Shown here: positions 1 through 10,329 of the stretch, in pieces | How positions within the stretch are numbered: the first letter of the stretch is position 1 | Layout: each line of letters starts with the position of its first letter | From: CAZXBB01 sp964638815 | GTDB taxonomy: Bacteria; Planctomycetota; Phycisphaerae; Phycisphaerales; SM1A02 | Assembly (NCBI GenBank): GCA_964638815.1 | Contig: CAZXBB010000337.1 | Coordinates: forward strand, 1 to 36,218 | Direction: 5' to 3' | Length of the DNA: 36,218 bases | Program-made: the position numbers and the translations under genes | The notes under the pieces: generated by a model | What the model saw: the letters and a program-made list of their open reading frames with translations, nothing else | Databases searched by the model: none | What the model was told of the DNA's origin: nothing

Positions 1-152
1 TCCGGCGGCGCAAACGCTCTCGTTCGCTCTGTGCGGATCGGGCAAGGGGCGGGAACCAGCGCGCGTCTCAGCCGCGACACCGATCACGACGATGATGCCC
101 GGAGCGACGCGAACCCCCTCGACCTCATCGACACCAACGTGGAGGTGAACTC

Positions 153-707
153 ATGCCCGGCACACGGAACCTCTTGCTCGCGGCGACGATTGCGACGACG
201 ACGGCACTGCTCGGCGCGTGCGGCACCACGCTCTCGCAGCAGGTGGCCCGCGACATGTCCGCTCAGAGCGACGAATACCAGGCCTGGTGGAACCAGCAGA
301 TCGTGTATCACCGGGACACCAACGTCTACTTCTCGCCGCTCGACAGAGAGTACTACTACTTCGAGAACGGGCAGTGGCAGCAGGCCTCGATCCTCCCCGC
401 GCGCATCACGCTCGGCTACGACGACGTGTCGTTCGTCAAGCGGTCGAAGCTGCTGACGATCACCGGCAACTCGACCGGGGTGATGGCGTTCAACCCGTAC
501 TACGACCCCTCCTCGCACACGCCGGCGACGCCGGACGAGGATACGATGCCGATGCTGACGGAAGCGGACGCCGATGCGATTCCCGCGACGTCGGACGAGG
601 GCGCGTCACCGATGCTGACGGAAGCGGACGCAGACGCGTCGCCGGCGACCTCGGCGACGTGGGACGAGGACGCGATGCAGACCACCCTGGTCGAAGAGAA
701 CGAGTGA
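153..707 (+). CDS. Small lipoprotein with C-terminal acidic repeats, unknown function
   Basis: 184 residues. The N-terminus is a lipoprotein signal: charged start, hydrophobic stretch (LLLAATIATTTALL), then a lipobox LLGAC, so Cys-23 would be lipidated and the protein tethered to a membrane. The start is supported by GGAGGTG seven bases upstream. The mature part (about residues 40-115) is rich in Trp and Tyr, with segments VYHRDTNVYFSPL and YYYFENGQWQQAS, resembling small envelope proteins with a Y/W-rich beta fold; I cannot name the family. From about residue 124 to the end it is acidic and repetitive (20-residue unit PAT.DE....MLTEADADA). It converges on the giant beta-helix gene, with 40 bp between the stop codons. 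Gene existence is well supported; function is unknown. Confidence 0.75.
   Translation: MPGTRNLLLAATIATTTALLGACGTTLSQQVARDMSAQSDEYQAWWNQQIVYHRDTNVYFSPLDREYYYFENGQWQQASILPARITLGYDDVSFVKRSKLLTITGNSTGVMAFNPYYDPSSHTPATPDEDTMPMLTEADADAIPATSDEGASPMLTEADADASPATSATWDEDAMQTTLVEENE
522..641 (+). repeat. Two 60-bp tandem repeats inside the lipoprotein gene
   Basis: Two 60-bp (20-codon) units, 522-581 and 582-641, with a partial third unit after them. The core encoding MLTEADADA is nearly identical in both. The unit length is a multiple of three, so copy-number change would preserve the frame and only lengthen the acidic tail. Confidence 0.75.
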
Positions 708-747
708 TGACGAGCTGCCCGAGAGCGGACGCGTGTCGGCCGTGATG

Positions 748-3700
748 CTACTCCGCGACCGGGCAGGCCCCCCATCCTGACAAGACCTCGAGCAGGTCGC
801 TGAAAGTCACCTCGCCGCTGCCGTCGATGTCCGCAGGACACCCCTTGCAGGGCCCCCACGCGGAGAGCACCGCCACGAGGTCGGCGAACGACACCACGCG
901 GTCGCCGTTCACATCACCCGGGCAGGGTACCTGTCCCTCCTGGTTGATCAGGATGGCGAGCGACCCCTGCCCGCCGGCGTTGCCATGGACCGCAGGATCG
1001 GCGTTGACCCCGATGATGTCCCGCGCGCCGTCGCCGTTCATGTCCGCAGCGAGTACGAAGATGACATTGCCGCCGGTCGAACGCGGGCTCGCGTCCGTAA
1101 ACGTGAGCATCCCCGTGCCCGCCAGATCGCTGTGCTTGAGCTGGATGACGCGCTGGCCCATGTCGTTCTCGGCGGCGACGGCGAGATCAGGGGCGCCGTC
1201 CGCATCAAAATCGATCGCCTGGATCGAGCTCGGGCTCGGGCCGACCGAAACCTCGATCGGCGGCGCGAGCGTGGGCGTGCCGTCGGCGTTGTTCACAAGG
1301 ATCGCCACCGTCGCTGACACGTCGTTCACCGCGCACACGTCCGGGTAGCCGTCGTCGTCGACGTCGGCGACGGTCAGCCCGACCGCGCCTCCGTCGTAGA
1401 GATGTTGATCGGCCATCTCGAAGAAGCCGCCACCCTCGTTGCGATCGCTGACGCTTACGCTCGAGAAGTCTCCGCCGGTGCGTGATCTGGATCACTTCCG
1501 GGTCACCGTCGAGGTCGAGATCGGCGGTTCTCAGCCGCGCGTTGCCGGCCGTCCCCAGACCGAGGGTCTGCTCGAAGGCGAAGGTGCCGCTGCCGTCGTT
1601 CAGGAAGAAGCGCTGACGCCACGGGCTGCCGTGCCCGTAGACGATGTCGTCGTGCGCGTTCTCGTAGAGACGAGCGGCCGCGATGCCGTACACGCCGGCC
1701 CCTGGATCGATCGGTAACGTCTGCACGACCGTGAAGTTCGCGTTGCCGTCGTTGAAAAGCACGGTGGCGTTCGGACCGAGCCGATTCGCGACGACGAGGT
1801 CGGGGTGCGCGTCGTCGTTGAAGAACCCGGTGGCGAGTGCCCACGGATCCCGGTCGACGATTACCTCGTCGAAGCCCGGCTCGAAGCCGAGCCACTTGCC
1901 CATCTCGTTGCCGCCGGCGTTGCGGAAGATGAGCACACTGCCGGGATCGTTGTTGTCGGGAGCCGGCACGATCACCGCAGCGTCCTTGTCGCCGTCGCCG
2001 TCGAAGTCCTCGAGGATCGCACCGGACGGAGTTCCGAAACCGCCCACGAGGACCGCGTCGTCGAACGAGAAGAAGTCGACCGTGAGCTCCTCGACGGTCA
2101 GGACGACGCTCGCGCTGTCGCCGCTCTCCACGTACGAGAGGATCATCACGAGGCCCGAGCCGAGCTCGGGCAGGAACGCCAGATCGAACTCACCGACGAT
2201 CGAACCCGCGGTGAGGATCGTGAACGTGTCGCCGAGCATGGGCTCGAACCCGCCGCCGAGGCTCACCACGAGGTTGCCGGCGAGCGTGGCCTGCCCGGTC
2301 ACGGCCAGCACGTCGTACTCGTCGCCGGACACCGGTCCCTCGATGTCGATCTCGAGTCGTCCCTCTACGGACCCGCCCGCCTGCTGGTCGTAGTCGCCGG
2401 TAACCGCCAGCGCGGCCGGCGCCGCTTCGCCCGGCGCGACGAGCCCCTGGCTGATGACGTTCCCGGTCACCTGCCCATCTCCACGCAGCGCGCCACCGGC
2501 GAAGACACGCAACTCGCCGCCGGCCACGGCGGTCCCGTCGGCCCGCAGGACGAGGGCGCCCGTCCCGCGGGCGCCGATCTCGGCGTCGTTCTGGACGTCA
2601 AGTGCGGCGGCGGCGCCGTCCACGACCAACGTGCCGTCGGATGCCGGATGAGCACCGATACGCGCCCGATCGACGACCAGCGAACCGTTCGAGACGACGA
2701 GCGCTGCGCTCTTCTCCGGGAGGAGACCGACGACGAGTGCTTCCGTTCCGGCCCCGGTCACGGTGTAGGTGTGCCCACCGAGGGCAAACGTCACGTCACC
2801 GGAGGTCACGAGCGCATCGTCCGTGGTCGCCGCACCATTGAAGGTCACCACGTACGTATCGGGAAGATCGAACACTGCGCCGTCAGCGACGTCCGGTGCA
2901 TCGGGGAACCAGTTCGCGTCCACATCGAACGTGCCACCCACCGCCTCGACCCACACGCGCGGGCCCGTACACCCGGTGCACACGGGCTCGAGCTCGAAGC
3001 AGCCGAGATCGAGGTACGGCGGAACGCCCGAGCCGCTGTCTGCGGCCAACGGGTCATCGCTGAAACGCATGCGTTCCGCGAGGTCGAGCGGCGTGGGCTC
3101 CCCGACGTCGAGGTCGCCGTCGAGATCGGCCACATCAGGCGGGACGAGCGTGGCGTCGCCCGTGTCGAGGCATGGAGAGTGGAAGAACAAGCTGAGGTCG
3201 TCGTCCTCGGTACCGGAGAGGTTGTCCGGCCCGTCCGCGTCACGGAAGCGCGGCTCAAGGCCGAAGTTCCCGACGCCACCGAGACCACCCGACCATCCCT
3301 GTACGCAGGAGTAGTCGACGGCGATGACGCCCGATCCCCGGATCTGTGCCGTCTCGGTGACCTCCCCCTCGAGCTCCGAGTTGCCCCAGAGGATGCTGTT
3401 CGCAACATCGGCCGTGCTGTCGCTGTCATTCAGAATGCCGCCACCCTCTTCCAGCCGCGCATCGTTGAACGCAACAGTGCAGTTCCGCAGCAACGAATGG
3501 CCCTGGAAATTGAACACGGCCCCGCCTGCCCGCTCGGCGTAATTGCCGCTGAACAGGCAGTTCACGAACATGGCGTCGGCGTCGAATCGATTCGTCACCG
3601 CGCCGCCGCGCGAATTCGATCGGTTGCCGAGGAACCGGCAGTTGACGAAGACCGATGACGACGCATCGGCGTACATCGCGCCGCCGCGGATACCGCTGAC

Positions 3701-6700
3701 GTTCGCGCGGAACGTGCACCGCACGACCTCCGCCCCCGCCGTGGCGAGATAGAGCGCCCCGCCCTCGATCGACGTGCCGTTGGCCGTGAAGGTGCAGCCG
3801 CGGATCTCAAGCTGCGCCCCCGTCTCGGCCCCGACTGCGCCGCCGAGGTCGGCGCTCGAGTTGACCGCGAAGGTGGAATCCACGATCACGGCCGATGCGC
3901 CGTCGCGGCACGAGACGGCGCCACCCACCGACCCGGCGACGTTCGACGAGAACAGGCTCTCGGTCATCGTGACCGTCCCCGCGTCGCCGACGAGCACCCC
4001 GCCCCCGCCGTTGCTCGCGCGGTTCTGACGGACCTCACACCGCAGGAACGTGAGACTCCCTCCGCCCTCACTCGTGACTCCGGCCCCCTCCGAGGCCTCG
4101 TTCGCCGTGATCATGCAGTCGCGGAACGAGACGTCGGTCGACTGCAGCAGCGCGCCGGCGCCACGATCACCGTTGCCGCCACGGATGGTCAGGCTGTCCA
4201 CCGTCGCGGTCGAAGCGAGACCGTCGGCGCGGACGACGTGGTAGATGTTCTCGCCGTTGTTCGCGAAGCCTGGACCGTCGTCGCCATTGACGTCGCCGCT
4301 CAGCTCCGTGGGATGCGCGACGGGGTCGCGCTCCTCGACCGTCATCTCGTCGCCGGCGAACCCGCCGTAGAGCGTCGCGCCGGCGGCCAAATGGAAGCTC
4401 GCGGTGCGCGGGTCCTTGGGGTCGTCGGGCGTCGCGGGCACGTAGGTGCCCTCGGCGATCCAGAGTTCGGTGATCGCCCCGTCGGCCAGCCGCGCGGCCG
4501 CGAACGCCGTCTCCAGGTTCGAAGCCGCCTCCGCCCAACTCTGCCCCGTGCCGCCCGGAACGGCGTCGATGTCGACGTAGAGACGCGGACCGGGCACGGT
4601 GGCACCGACGCGGTATTCGGTGGGCGTCGCGTAGTCGCCGGCCGTAAAGACCCCCGCGGGCGCCGTCTGCATGACGACATCGAACGTGCCGACGACGGCC
4701 GTCCCCGCGTGAACCACCGCGCGCTCCATCACCTCGGGCATCGACGGGTCCGCGACGGCGACGTCGAGCATGCCGGCCAGCGTGGCCGTTCCGGTGACGT
4801 CGAGCCGATCGGCCTGGGCCGCCGTCGTGTAATCCGTCATGTCGATCGCCAGCATGCCGCCAGGTTCCTGGAGGTAGTCGCCGTCGACCGTGACGATCCC
4901 GACCGCCGGACCGACGCCTCCCGCGAGCCCCGGCGACACGAGCCCGGCGTTGGTGAAGACCGTGGTCAGCGTCGCGTTCCCCACGATCTCACCGTTCGCG
5001 CACAGCTCCAGCGACGGCGCCGTCACGACGGCGCCGTCACCAAGGTCCAGCGTCGCCAGGCCGGCGCAGCCCAGGGCCACCCCGTCGATGCTCGTCCACA
5101 TTCCGCCGGACAGCGACATGGTGCCCGTGATCCACTCGAACGCCCCACCCGCCTGCTGCTCGAGCACGCTGACCTCGAGCGTCGCCAGGGCATCCTCGAG
5201 CCGGAGGAAGCCGCCCGACTCCACGACGACGGTGCCGGCGGCAAGCGATCCGGTGGTGATCGTGAGACCGCCGCCGCCGAGGATCGTCACGCTCGCCGCG
5301 ACGGCGCCGGGAGCGTCGATCACGACGGGGACCGGAAGCACGACGTTCGTATCGCTATCCGGCAGCGTGCCGCTCTCCCAGTTGACGGGATCGTTCCAGC
5401 TTCCGCCGGCCGGCCCGATCCACACGCCCTCGCCGCCACCGCCGTCCTCCTGCACCTCGTACGCGCCGCGATCGACGATGAAGTTGAAGACGCGGTCGAA
5501 GCCGTCGAGATCGAATGGAATCCGCTCGTCGACGTTGCCGTCGTCGTCGAGGTCGAGGACATCGGCCGGGAGCGCCGTGGGGTCGCCCGTGTCCTGGCTC
5601 GAGGAGCCTGGCTGAAGACGTGCGTCGTCATCCTCGGTGCCCGGGATGTCGTCGACGCCGTCCGCATCCACGAACATCGGATCCGTGCCGATGTTGGCCT
5701 GCCCTCCGAGCGCGCCCGTGAGTCCCTCGATGCAGCAGTAGTTCACGGCGACGGACGCGTTGTCGGTGAAAACCTGCTCGTCTTCAGTGTTGGTTCCGCC
5801 GCTGGCGTCGGTGTTCCCCCACAATACGCAGTTCACGAACGAGGGCGAACTGCTCTGCAGGACGAAAGCCCCGCCGCAGAACCGCCCGCAGTCGTTGAGG
5901 CTCAGCGTGCAGTTGACGAACGTCGACATGGAGCTGTGCCCGATGGCGATACCCGCCCCATCCAAAGCAGCCGTGTTGCCGGTGAACAGGCAATTCGTGA
6001 AGCCGGTGAGGCTCTGGTCCTCGTCGTACGCGCCCCCCCCGACCAGGGTGGCGTGGTTCCCGGCGAAGATCGTGCTGACAACGATCCCGTCGGACTGATC
6101 GACCGAGTAGAGACCACCGCCGAAATCCGCCACGTTGTCGCGGAACTGCGTGTGCACGATCACCGTCCCAGTTCGCTCGTTGAAGATGCCACCTCCGAAC
6201 TCGGCCGAGTTGCCGGTGAACGAGCAGGTGTCGATCAGCACGTCTTCGTCGATGAAGATCGCACCGCCGTTGTCGTTGCACGAGTTGTTCGTGAAGCTAC
6301 TGCCCACGACCGCCGCCCCCGAGCTGCGCAGCATCATGGCACCGCCGTCGCGAGAGGCGATGTTGGCGGTGAACGAGCAGTCCATGTACGTCCCCATCGC
6401 CGCGCCGGCCTCCGACACCGCGCCGCCGTCATTGGAGGCGATGTTGGCGTCGAAATCGCAGTCGATGACGATCGGAGCCGCGCCCTGGCTCAGCATGGCC
6501 CCTCCAGTGAAGTCGGCGGTGTTCCCGGAGAACGTACACTGCGTGACCTGCGGGTTGCTCGCCGCCTCGTTGCGCATCCCGCCGCCACTGCCGTCAGTGT
6601 CGTTATTGACGAACGAACACCCGTCGAAGGTGCCGTGACTGCCGTCGAAGTTCATGACACCAGCCCCGCCGTTGGCGGCGCGATTGAGCTCGAAGACGCA

Positions 6701-7912
6701 GTTCGTGACCGTCGGGCTGCTGGCATCGTTCCGGATCGCGCCGCCGCTGCCGTCGGACTCGTTCGAGAGAAAGCGGCAGTCGATGATGAGCGGCGCGCTG
6801 CCGTTGCCGTTGAACATCGCGCCGCCACCGGACCGTGCCCAGTTCAGCGTGAACAGGCAGTCTCGCACGGTCGGGCTGCCCGGCGCATTGACGAGGCCGC
6901 CGCCCGAGCGCGGCAGCTCATCCCCGCCCCCACCGAAGGTGACGCCCGCGGTGATGACGAGCCCATCGATCTCGGCCGTGCCGTCGACCCCCGTCCCCGT
7001 GAGAATGTGCGCAGCGTTGTCCGACCGCGACGGATCGTTGTACGGCGAACCCGGCGCGTCGTTGTCGAGCAGGTCGCCATTCAGCGCGCTGGGGAACATG
7101 TCCGGGTCACGGTCGTCGGGATCCCCGGCGCCGACCCCCGCGTATCCGCCGCGCAGCACGAGTCCGTTCATCAGCTGGAACGTGGCGCTCTTTGGCTCCC
7201 CGAACTGGGTACGCAGGCTGGGGCGGTACGTGCCCTGCCCGATCCGGATCTCCGCGACCGTACCCCCGGCAACCTGGGCCACCAACAAGGCGTGCCGAAG
7301 ATCGCGGTAAGCGGTGTTCCAGCCCGAGCCGTCCCCGACGTCGCCGGCGTCGTCGTCGACATAGAGGATCGGGAGCACCGGACCCGCGCCCTGAAACTCG
7401 AGCGTCCATTGGGTGAACGAGCCGCTCGTCCCGATCTCCTGATCGTCGATCTCGAGTTGCCAGGTGCCCAGACCGCTGGAGCCCATACCCGCCAACAGGT
7501 CGCCGGGCGAGGGGAAGTAGTCGCCGGACGGGATGTCGTCGAGATCGCCGATGTTCTCGGCGGTCTGGTGAAGGCTCGTCGCGAAGTTGTTGTTGAAGCG
7601 ATAAGTTCCGTTGAAGTTGCTGCTATCGGCGCTGCCGCCCGGCGCCGAGAAGAGCGTGATCGACAGGCCCAAACCCGGATGGACGAGCCTCGCTGTGAGC
7701 TGCCCGCACGCGTCGTGCTCCAGCCCCTCGATCTGGACCGTGACGTCAACGATGAAGAAGTCGTCGGGCACGTCGATGGGCGCGGTGATGTTGCCGTTGT
7801 CGGGAATCGCGCCGCCGGGCCCGACGTAACTGTACGTCGTGGCCATCGCTCCGGCGGTGCAGAACAGCGTCGCGAACAAGTCCACGGCGGCTCGGAGGTG
7901 CGCTTGGCACAT
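748..7912 (-). CDS. Giant secreted P-domain / beta-helix / FG-GAP / dockerin-like protein, interrupted by a +1 frameshift
   Basis: About 2,390 residues if the frame is joined near 1476. ATG 7912 has GAAGGAGG upstream and opens a signal peptide (cleavage after GAMA near residue 22). Then come a P/Homo B-like domain (about 24-185); a first parallel beta-helix half starting LYVDDDAGD (about 190-820) with many GG..FTGN-type rungs; a G8-like linker from VWIGPAGGSWNDPVNW (about 830); a second beta-helix half starting LYVDIDAVPGG (about 1110-1650); another linker from VWVEAVGGTFDVDANW; FG-GAP/VCBS-like repeats (from about 1940, DFDGDGDKDAAV, DVDDDGYPDV); and two dockerin-like calcium loops at the C-terminus (DVNGDRVVSFADL, DIDGSGEVTFSDL). 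FG-GAP repeats continue in the new frame after the shift, so both parts belong to one ancestral gene. Likely a cell-surface or extracellular protein; ligand unknown. Read literally, the frame would instead run in Arg-rich nonsense to 1205. Confidence 0.8.
1474..1478 (-). other. +1 frameshift site in the giant gene
   Basis: On the minus strand the upstream frame reads ATC ACG CAC CGG CGG AGA; the downstream FG-GAP/dockerin frame resumes as GGA GAC TTC TCG AGC. Skipping one base restores ITHR-GDFSSVSVSDRNEGGGFFEM, continuous with FG-GAP sequence on both sides. It could be a one-base assembly error in a GC-rich run, a real mutation, or slippage at CGG CGG AGA codons. An error or mutation is the simpler reading. 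Confidence 0.8.
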
Positions 7913-7974
7913 CGTCCATTCCTCCTTCGAGGGCGACAATGGATTCGGGAGTCGCTTGCCGCAGCGTACCGCCG

Positions 7975-7980
7975 ATCATA
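7975..7980 (-). promoter_or_regulatory. Candidate -10 box (TATGAT) for the giant gene
   Basis: TATGAT lies about 60 bp upstream of the ATG at 7912 on the minus strand. No convincing -35 stands at normal spacing, so this is a weak call based on the -10 match and position only. Confidence 0.3.
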
Positions 7981-8108
7981 AACGACCCTCCGCCGCGCCC
8001 ACGGGGATTTCTCAAAAAAGCGGATATGTCCTGATGAAAACCACTGGAGGCAGCCACGCGGCATCTTCTGACGCGAGGAGAGCGGCCCCCTCGGTGTGCC
8101 GCGCATGA

Positions 8109-8134
8109 ACAGGCCCCGCCAAAGCAGGGCCTGT
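8109..8134 (-). terminator. Hairpin downstream of tRNA-Met
   Basis: Perfect 8-bp GC-rich stem (ACAGGCCC / GGGCCTGT) with a 10-nt loop, four bases after the tRNA 3' end on the minus strand. No clear U-tract follows. It probably ends the pyrG-tRNA transcript before the giant gene's promoter region. Confidence 0.5.
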
Positions 8135-8138
8135 GAAG

Positions 8139-8212
8139 TGGCGATACCTGGACTCGAACCAGGGACCTGAGGTTTATGAATCCTCCGCTCTAGCCAGCTG
8201 AGCTATATCGCC
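8139..8212 (-). tRNA. tRNA-Met(CAU), probably elongator
   Basis: 74 nt with a full cloverleaf: acceptor GGCGATA/TATCGCC, discriminator A, D-arm GCTC..GAGC, anticodon loop TTCATAA (CAU), and T-arm CCTGG TTCGAGT CCAGG. The initiator hallmark (three G-C pairs next to the anticodon loop) is absent: the stem is GAGGA/ACCTC with an A31-A39 mismatch. It is therefore elongator Met, or possibly an Ile tRNA modified by TilS. CCA is not encoded (CTT follows the discriminator). The 5' end lies 7 nt after the pyrG stop codon, so it is probably cut from the pyrG transcript. Confidence 0.92.
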
Positions 8213-8219
8213 CTGTGCT

Positions 8220-10193
8220 TCAGGAAGTCGGGGAGAGTCTAGACACCGGCCGTTTCGGGTCAAGCGCGTCGCCCTTCCCGATCTCGACCCGCGCGAGCTC
8301 CGCCCTCGCGCCGGCGCCGTCGTTCTTAGGGTTTTCGTCCGCCTCCCGCAGCCAGCGTGTCGAGATCCCCGCGGCGTCGGTGTCGGGGTTGGCGTGACGG
8401 ATGCCCGCGGCGATCAGGCCCATGAAGAGCGGCTGCGGGCGCACCGGCCGGCTCGTCAGCTCCGGGTGATACTGCGCGGCGATGAAGTACGGGTGCGTTT
8501 CCGGCGGAAGCTCGAGCACCTGCATGATCGGGTGCTCCGGATGCCGGCCGGAAAACACGAGCCCGCCTTCCTTGAGACGCTCGATGTACCGCGGGTCCAC
8601 CTCGAACCGGTGCCGAAACCGCTCGCGGATCGCCTTCGCGTCGTCGTACAGGTACGACGCGAGCGAGCCCGGTGCGATCACGACGTCCTGCGCACCGAGA
8701 CGCATCGTTCCGCCCAGCCCCTCGATCTCCTTCTGCTCCGGCAGTTCCGAGATGACGGGCTCGCCGGTCGTGGTGAACTCCGACGAGTTCGCGTCGGCCA
8801 TCCCGAGCACGTTGCGCGCGAACTCGATGACCGCGGCCTGGAAGCCGAGACAGATCCCGAGGAACGGGATGCCGTGCGTCCGCGCGTGCTCCACGCACGC
8901 GATCTTGCCCTCGACGCCGCGGTCGCCGAAGCCGCCCGGCACGATCATCGCGTCGATGCCGCTCCCGGCGAGCCCGTCCGCGACGCGCTCGCGGGTGAGG
9001 TTCGATGTGTCGATCCACTTCACGTCCACCGTCGCCGAGAGATGCGTCGACGCGTGCTCGATCGCCTTGTCGATCGACGCGTAGGCGTCGCGGAGCGCCG
9101 CGTATTTGCCCATGATGCCGAGGGTCATGGCGTGCCTGCGCGGGGCGCGGATCCGGTCGGCGTAGTCGTTCCAGACGGCGCGGGCGCGATCCTCGTTGGC
9201 GGGGTTGACGCGGTTGTGGAGGCCGAGGAACGAGAGCACCTCGCGATCCAGCCCCTGGGCGCGCATCGCCTCGGGAATCGTGTAGATGGATTCGCGGTCG
9301 TGCATGGAGAACACGCGCTCGATCGGGACGTTCGAGAACATCGCGATCTTCTGGAGCACGGACTCGCGCACCGGGTTGTGCGCCCGGCACGCCACGATGT
9401 GCGGCTGGATGCCCGCCTCCATGAGGAGCTTCACGCCGAGCTGGGCGGCCTTCGACTTCTGCTCGCCGAGGATCTGCGGCTCGAGCACGTACGTGAGCGC
9501 GACGCAGCACGTGGACCCCGGCCCTTCCTCGAAGGCCAGCTCGCGCAGCGCCTCGATGTAGAACCCGTTCTCGTAGTCGCCGACGGTGCCGCCGACCTCG
9601 ACGAACACGACGTCCGCCGGACCGCCGTCGGGGCCGCCGGTCATCGCGAGCGCCCGCAGTCGCTGCTTCACCTCGCCGGTGACGTGCGGGATCATCTGGA
9701 CGTCGCGCCCGAGATACCCGCCGCGCCGCTCGCGGTCGAGGATCGTCGTGAAGACCTGCCCCGCCGTCGTGAAGTTCTGGCGCGAGAGATTCTGGTCGAG
9801 CACGCGCTCGTAGGTCCCGAGGTCCATGTCGCACTCGGTCCCGTCGTCGAGCACGAACACCTCGCCGTGGCGATACGGGTTGAGCGTCCCCGAGTCGATG
9901 TTGAGGTAGCCCTCGAGCTTGACGGGGGCGACGGAGAGCCCCTTGTCCTTGACGAGCTTCGCCAGCGAGGACGAGAAGATCCCCTTTCCGAGGCCGCTCA
10001 TGACCGTCCCGAAGACCGCCACGTAGCAGTGGCGACCGCGCTGGTACCCCTCCGGGATCGGGGAGAAGAACTCGGTTGACTCCTCGGACCGGCCGAACTG
10101 CTGGAGGAACCCCTCGCTCCCGGGCTCGCCCGTGCGGGCGGGCGGGTGCTTCGTGCCGGCATCCTTGGCATCGCTGCTTCGAGGGTGGTGCAT
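8220..10193 (-). CDS. pyrG: CTP synthase, divergent and extended at both ends
   Basis: Converts UTP, ATP and glutamine to CTP. 657 residues against about 545 in E. coli. The synthetase domain has the P-loop GTVMSGLGKG (62-71, Lys-70), DMDLG (Asp-124, matching E. coli Asp-72) and VEVGGTVGD (Glu-199, matching Glu-140). The glutaminase domain has nucleophile Cys-448 in GICLG and the YHPE pair His-576/Glu-578. Divergent points: VKLEGYLNIDSG where KLDPY.NVDPG is usual, and KSKAAQ (246-251) where the UTP-binding KTKPTQ is usual. Residues 1-55 and about 605-657 are extra, hydrophilic and unlike the family core. ATG 10193 lacks a Shine-Dalgarno, so the true start may be internal, just before RGRHCYVAV. 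A tRNA-Met follows at 7 bp. Enzyme identity is firm; the start is not. Confidence 0.93.
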   Translation of the reverse strand: MHHPRSSDAKDAGTKHPPARTGEPGSEGFLQQFGRSEESTEFFSPIPEGYQRGRHCYVAVFGTVMSGLGKGIFSSSLAKLVKDKGLSVAPVKLEGYLNIDSGTLNPYRHGEVFVLDDGTECDMDLGTYERVLDQNLSRQNFTTAGQVFTTILDRERRGGYLGRDVQMIPHVTGEVKQRLRALAMTGGPDGGPADVVFVEVGGTVGDYENGFYIEALRELAFEEGPGSTCCVALTYVLEPQILGEQKSKAAQLGVKLLMEAGIQPHIVACRAHNPVRESVLQKIAMFSNVPIERVFSMHDRESIYTIPEAMRAQGLDREVLSFLGLHNRVNPANEDRARAVWNDYADRIRAPRRHAMTLGIMGKYAALRDAYASIDKAIEHASTHLSATVDVKWIDTSNLTRERVADGLAGSGIDAMIVPGGFGDRGVEGKIACVEHARTHGIPFLGICLGFQAAVIEFARNVLGMADANSSEFTTTGEPVISELPEQKEIEGLGGTMRLGAQDVVIAPGSLASYLYDDAKAIRERFRHRFEVDPRYIERLKEGGLVFSGRHPEHPIMQVLELPPETHPYFIAAQYHPELTSRPVRPQPLFMGLIAAGIRHANPDTDAAGISTRWLREADENPKNDGAGARAELARVEIGKGDALDPKRPVSRLSPTS

Positions 10194-10329
10194 AGCTGAC
10201 TGTACCGCGCCGGGCCCCGCCGGGCGAGGCAGCCTCCCGGGGCGCGACAGGTTTGCCCGAGGCTTCGGCCGGACCTGCCGTTAGGATGGGAGCCTCGCCT
10301 CCCGGACGAGGCCCATCAGAGGAAAGCCC

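Noticed and set aside
748..1416. The dockerin-bearing segment as a separate gene starting at ATG 1416
   Set aside because: FG-GAP sequence continues upstream of this Met in the same frame, and there is no Shine-Dalgarno or signal peptide. It is the displaced end of the giant gene.
4238..7981. 1,247-codon open frame on the plus strand opposite the giant gene
   Set aside because: Composition is Arg/Val/Asp-rich with no domain or start signal, while the minus strand encodes clear beta-helix repeats. High GC removes stop codons from antisense frames.
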